A stretch of DNA of 20,804 nt, taken from the NCBI GenBank assembly GCA_022578965.1, contig MU400930.1, positions 1-20,804 on the forward strand. Reading direction: 5' to 3'. Of this stretch, positions 20,601 to 20,804 are shown in pieces (position 1 is the first letter of the stretch; each line of letters opens with the position of its first letter). Source of the DNA: Xylaria sp. FL1777 (lineage: Eukaryota; Ascomycota; Sordariomycetes; Xylariales; Xylariaceae). Under the pieces are notes generated by a model. The model was given only the letters and a program-made list of their open reading frames with translations, was not told the origin of the DNA and did no database searches. Made by a program: the position numbers and the translations under genes.

Positions 20601-20804
20601 TTCTAAATAATTCCAAATAATTCTAAATAATTCTAAATAATTCTAAATAATTCTAAATAATTTTAAATAATTCTAAATAATTCTATAGTATTTTATAGTA
20701 TTTTATAGTATTTTAAATAATTCTAAATAATTCTAAATAATTCTAAATAATTCTAAATAATTCTAAATAATTCTAAATAATTCTAAATAATTCTAAATAA
20801 TTCT
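20601..20804. repeat. 10-bp tandem repeat TTCTAAATAA, running off the window end
   Basis: About twenty units, most identical. Exceptions are one TTCCAAATAA (20611), one TTTTAAATAA (20661) and a patch at 20681-20720 where units change to TTCTATAGTA and TTTTATAGTA before the regular unit resumes. The array continues past 20804, so its full length is unknown. Confidence 0.92.

Noticed and set aside
20601..20804. CRISPR array
   Set aside because: The units are 10-bp head-to-tail repeats without unique spacers, so this is a simple minisatellite.
1..20804. Mitochondrial DNA, suggested by the A/T content
   Set aside because: There are no mitochondrial genes, rRNA or tRNA set; the content is LTR retrotransposon, SINE-like and TIR elements with transition-only LTR divergence, which points to nuclear heterochromatin.

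Overview
The window is extremely A/T-rich DNA with almost no CpG, no intact gene and a great excess of TpA. It looks like repeat-induced point mutation (RIP) heterochromatin of a filamentous ascomycete (Pezizomycotina). Three things support this. The two LTRs of one retrotransposon differ only by transitions (about 30 of 286 positions, hand count). The retrotransposon's reading frame can be followed for more than 1,000 codons without a frameshift but is full of stops where CAA/CAG/TGG codons would be. Its catalytic Asp/Glu codons have become Asn/Lys codons by G-to-A change. I cannot name the species.

Layout. (1) 1-647: featureless A/T-rich DNA. (2) 656-1776: a compact non-autonomous DNA transposon with 58-bp terminal inverted repeats and an 8-bp target duplication; most of its interior is a minisatellite. 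It is much less mutated than its surroundings, so it is probably young or escaped RIP. (3) 2212-11807: a complete but dead Ty1/copia LTR retrotransposon on the + strand, with 286-bp LTRs, a 5-bp target duplication, and relics of gag, protease, integrase, reverse transcriptase and RNase H. (4) 6950-9144: a second element, on the - strand, inserted in the copia reverse transcriptase with a 14-bp target duplication. Removing it and one duplication copy restores the copia frame exactly. (5) 11813-18635: about 6.8 kb of very A/T-rich DNA; the last 1.9 kb has a different strand bias and may hold an unidentified minus-strand relic. (6) 18650-19388 and 19733-20466: two copies, same orientation, of a tRNA-headed SINE-like element, each with its own 13-14-bp target duplication. 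(7) 20507-20804: a palindrome, short AGTACT repeats and a 10-bp tandem array running off the end.

The most interesting link is between regions 4 and 6. The SINE-like copies and the 2.2-kb nested element share their 3' ends (36 terminal nucleotides near-identical, weaker similarity over roughly 200), end in similar TAAT-rich tails and make target duplications of the same size. This suggests one reverse-transcriptase machinery recognises the common tail. No intact protein that could do this is present in the window.
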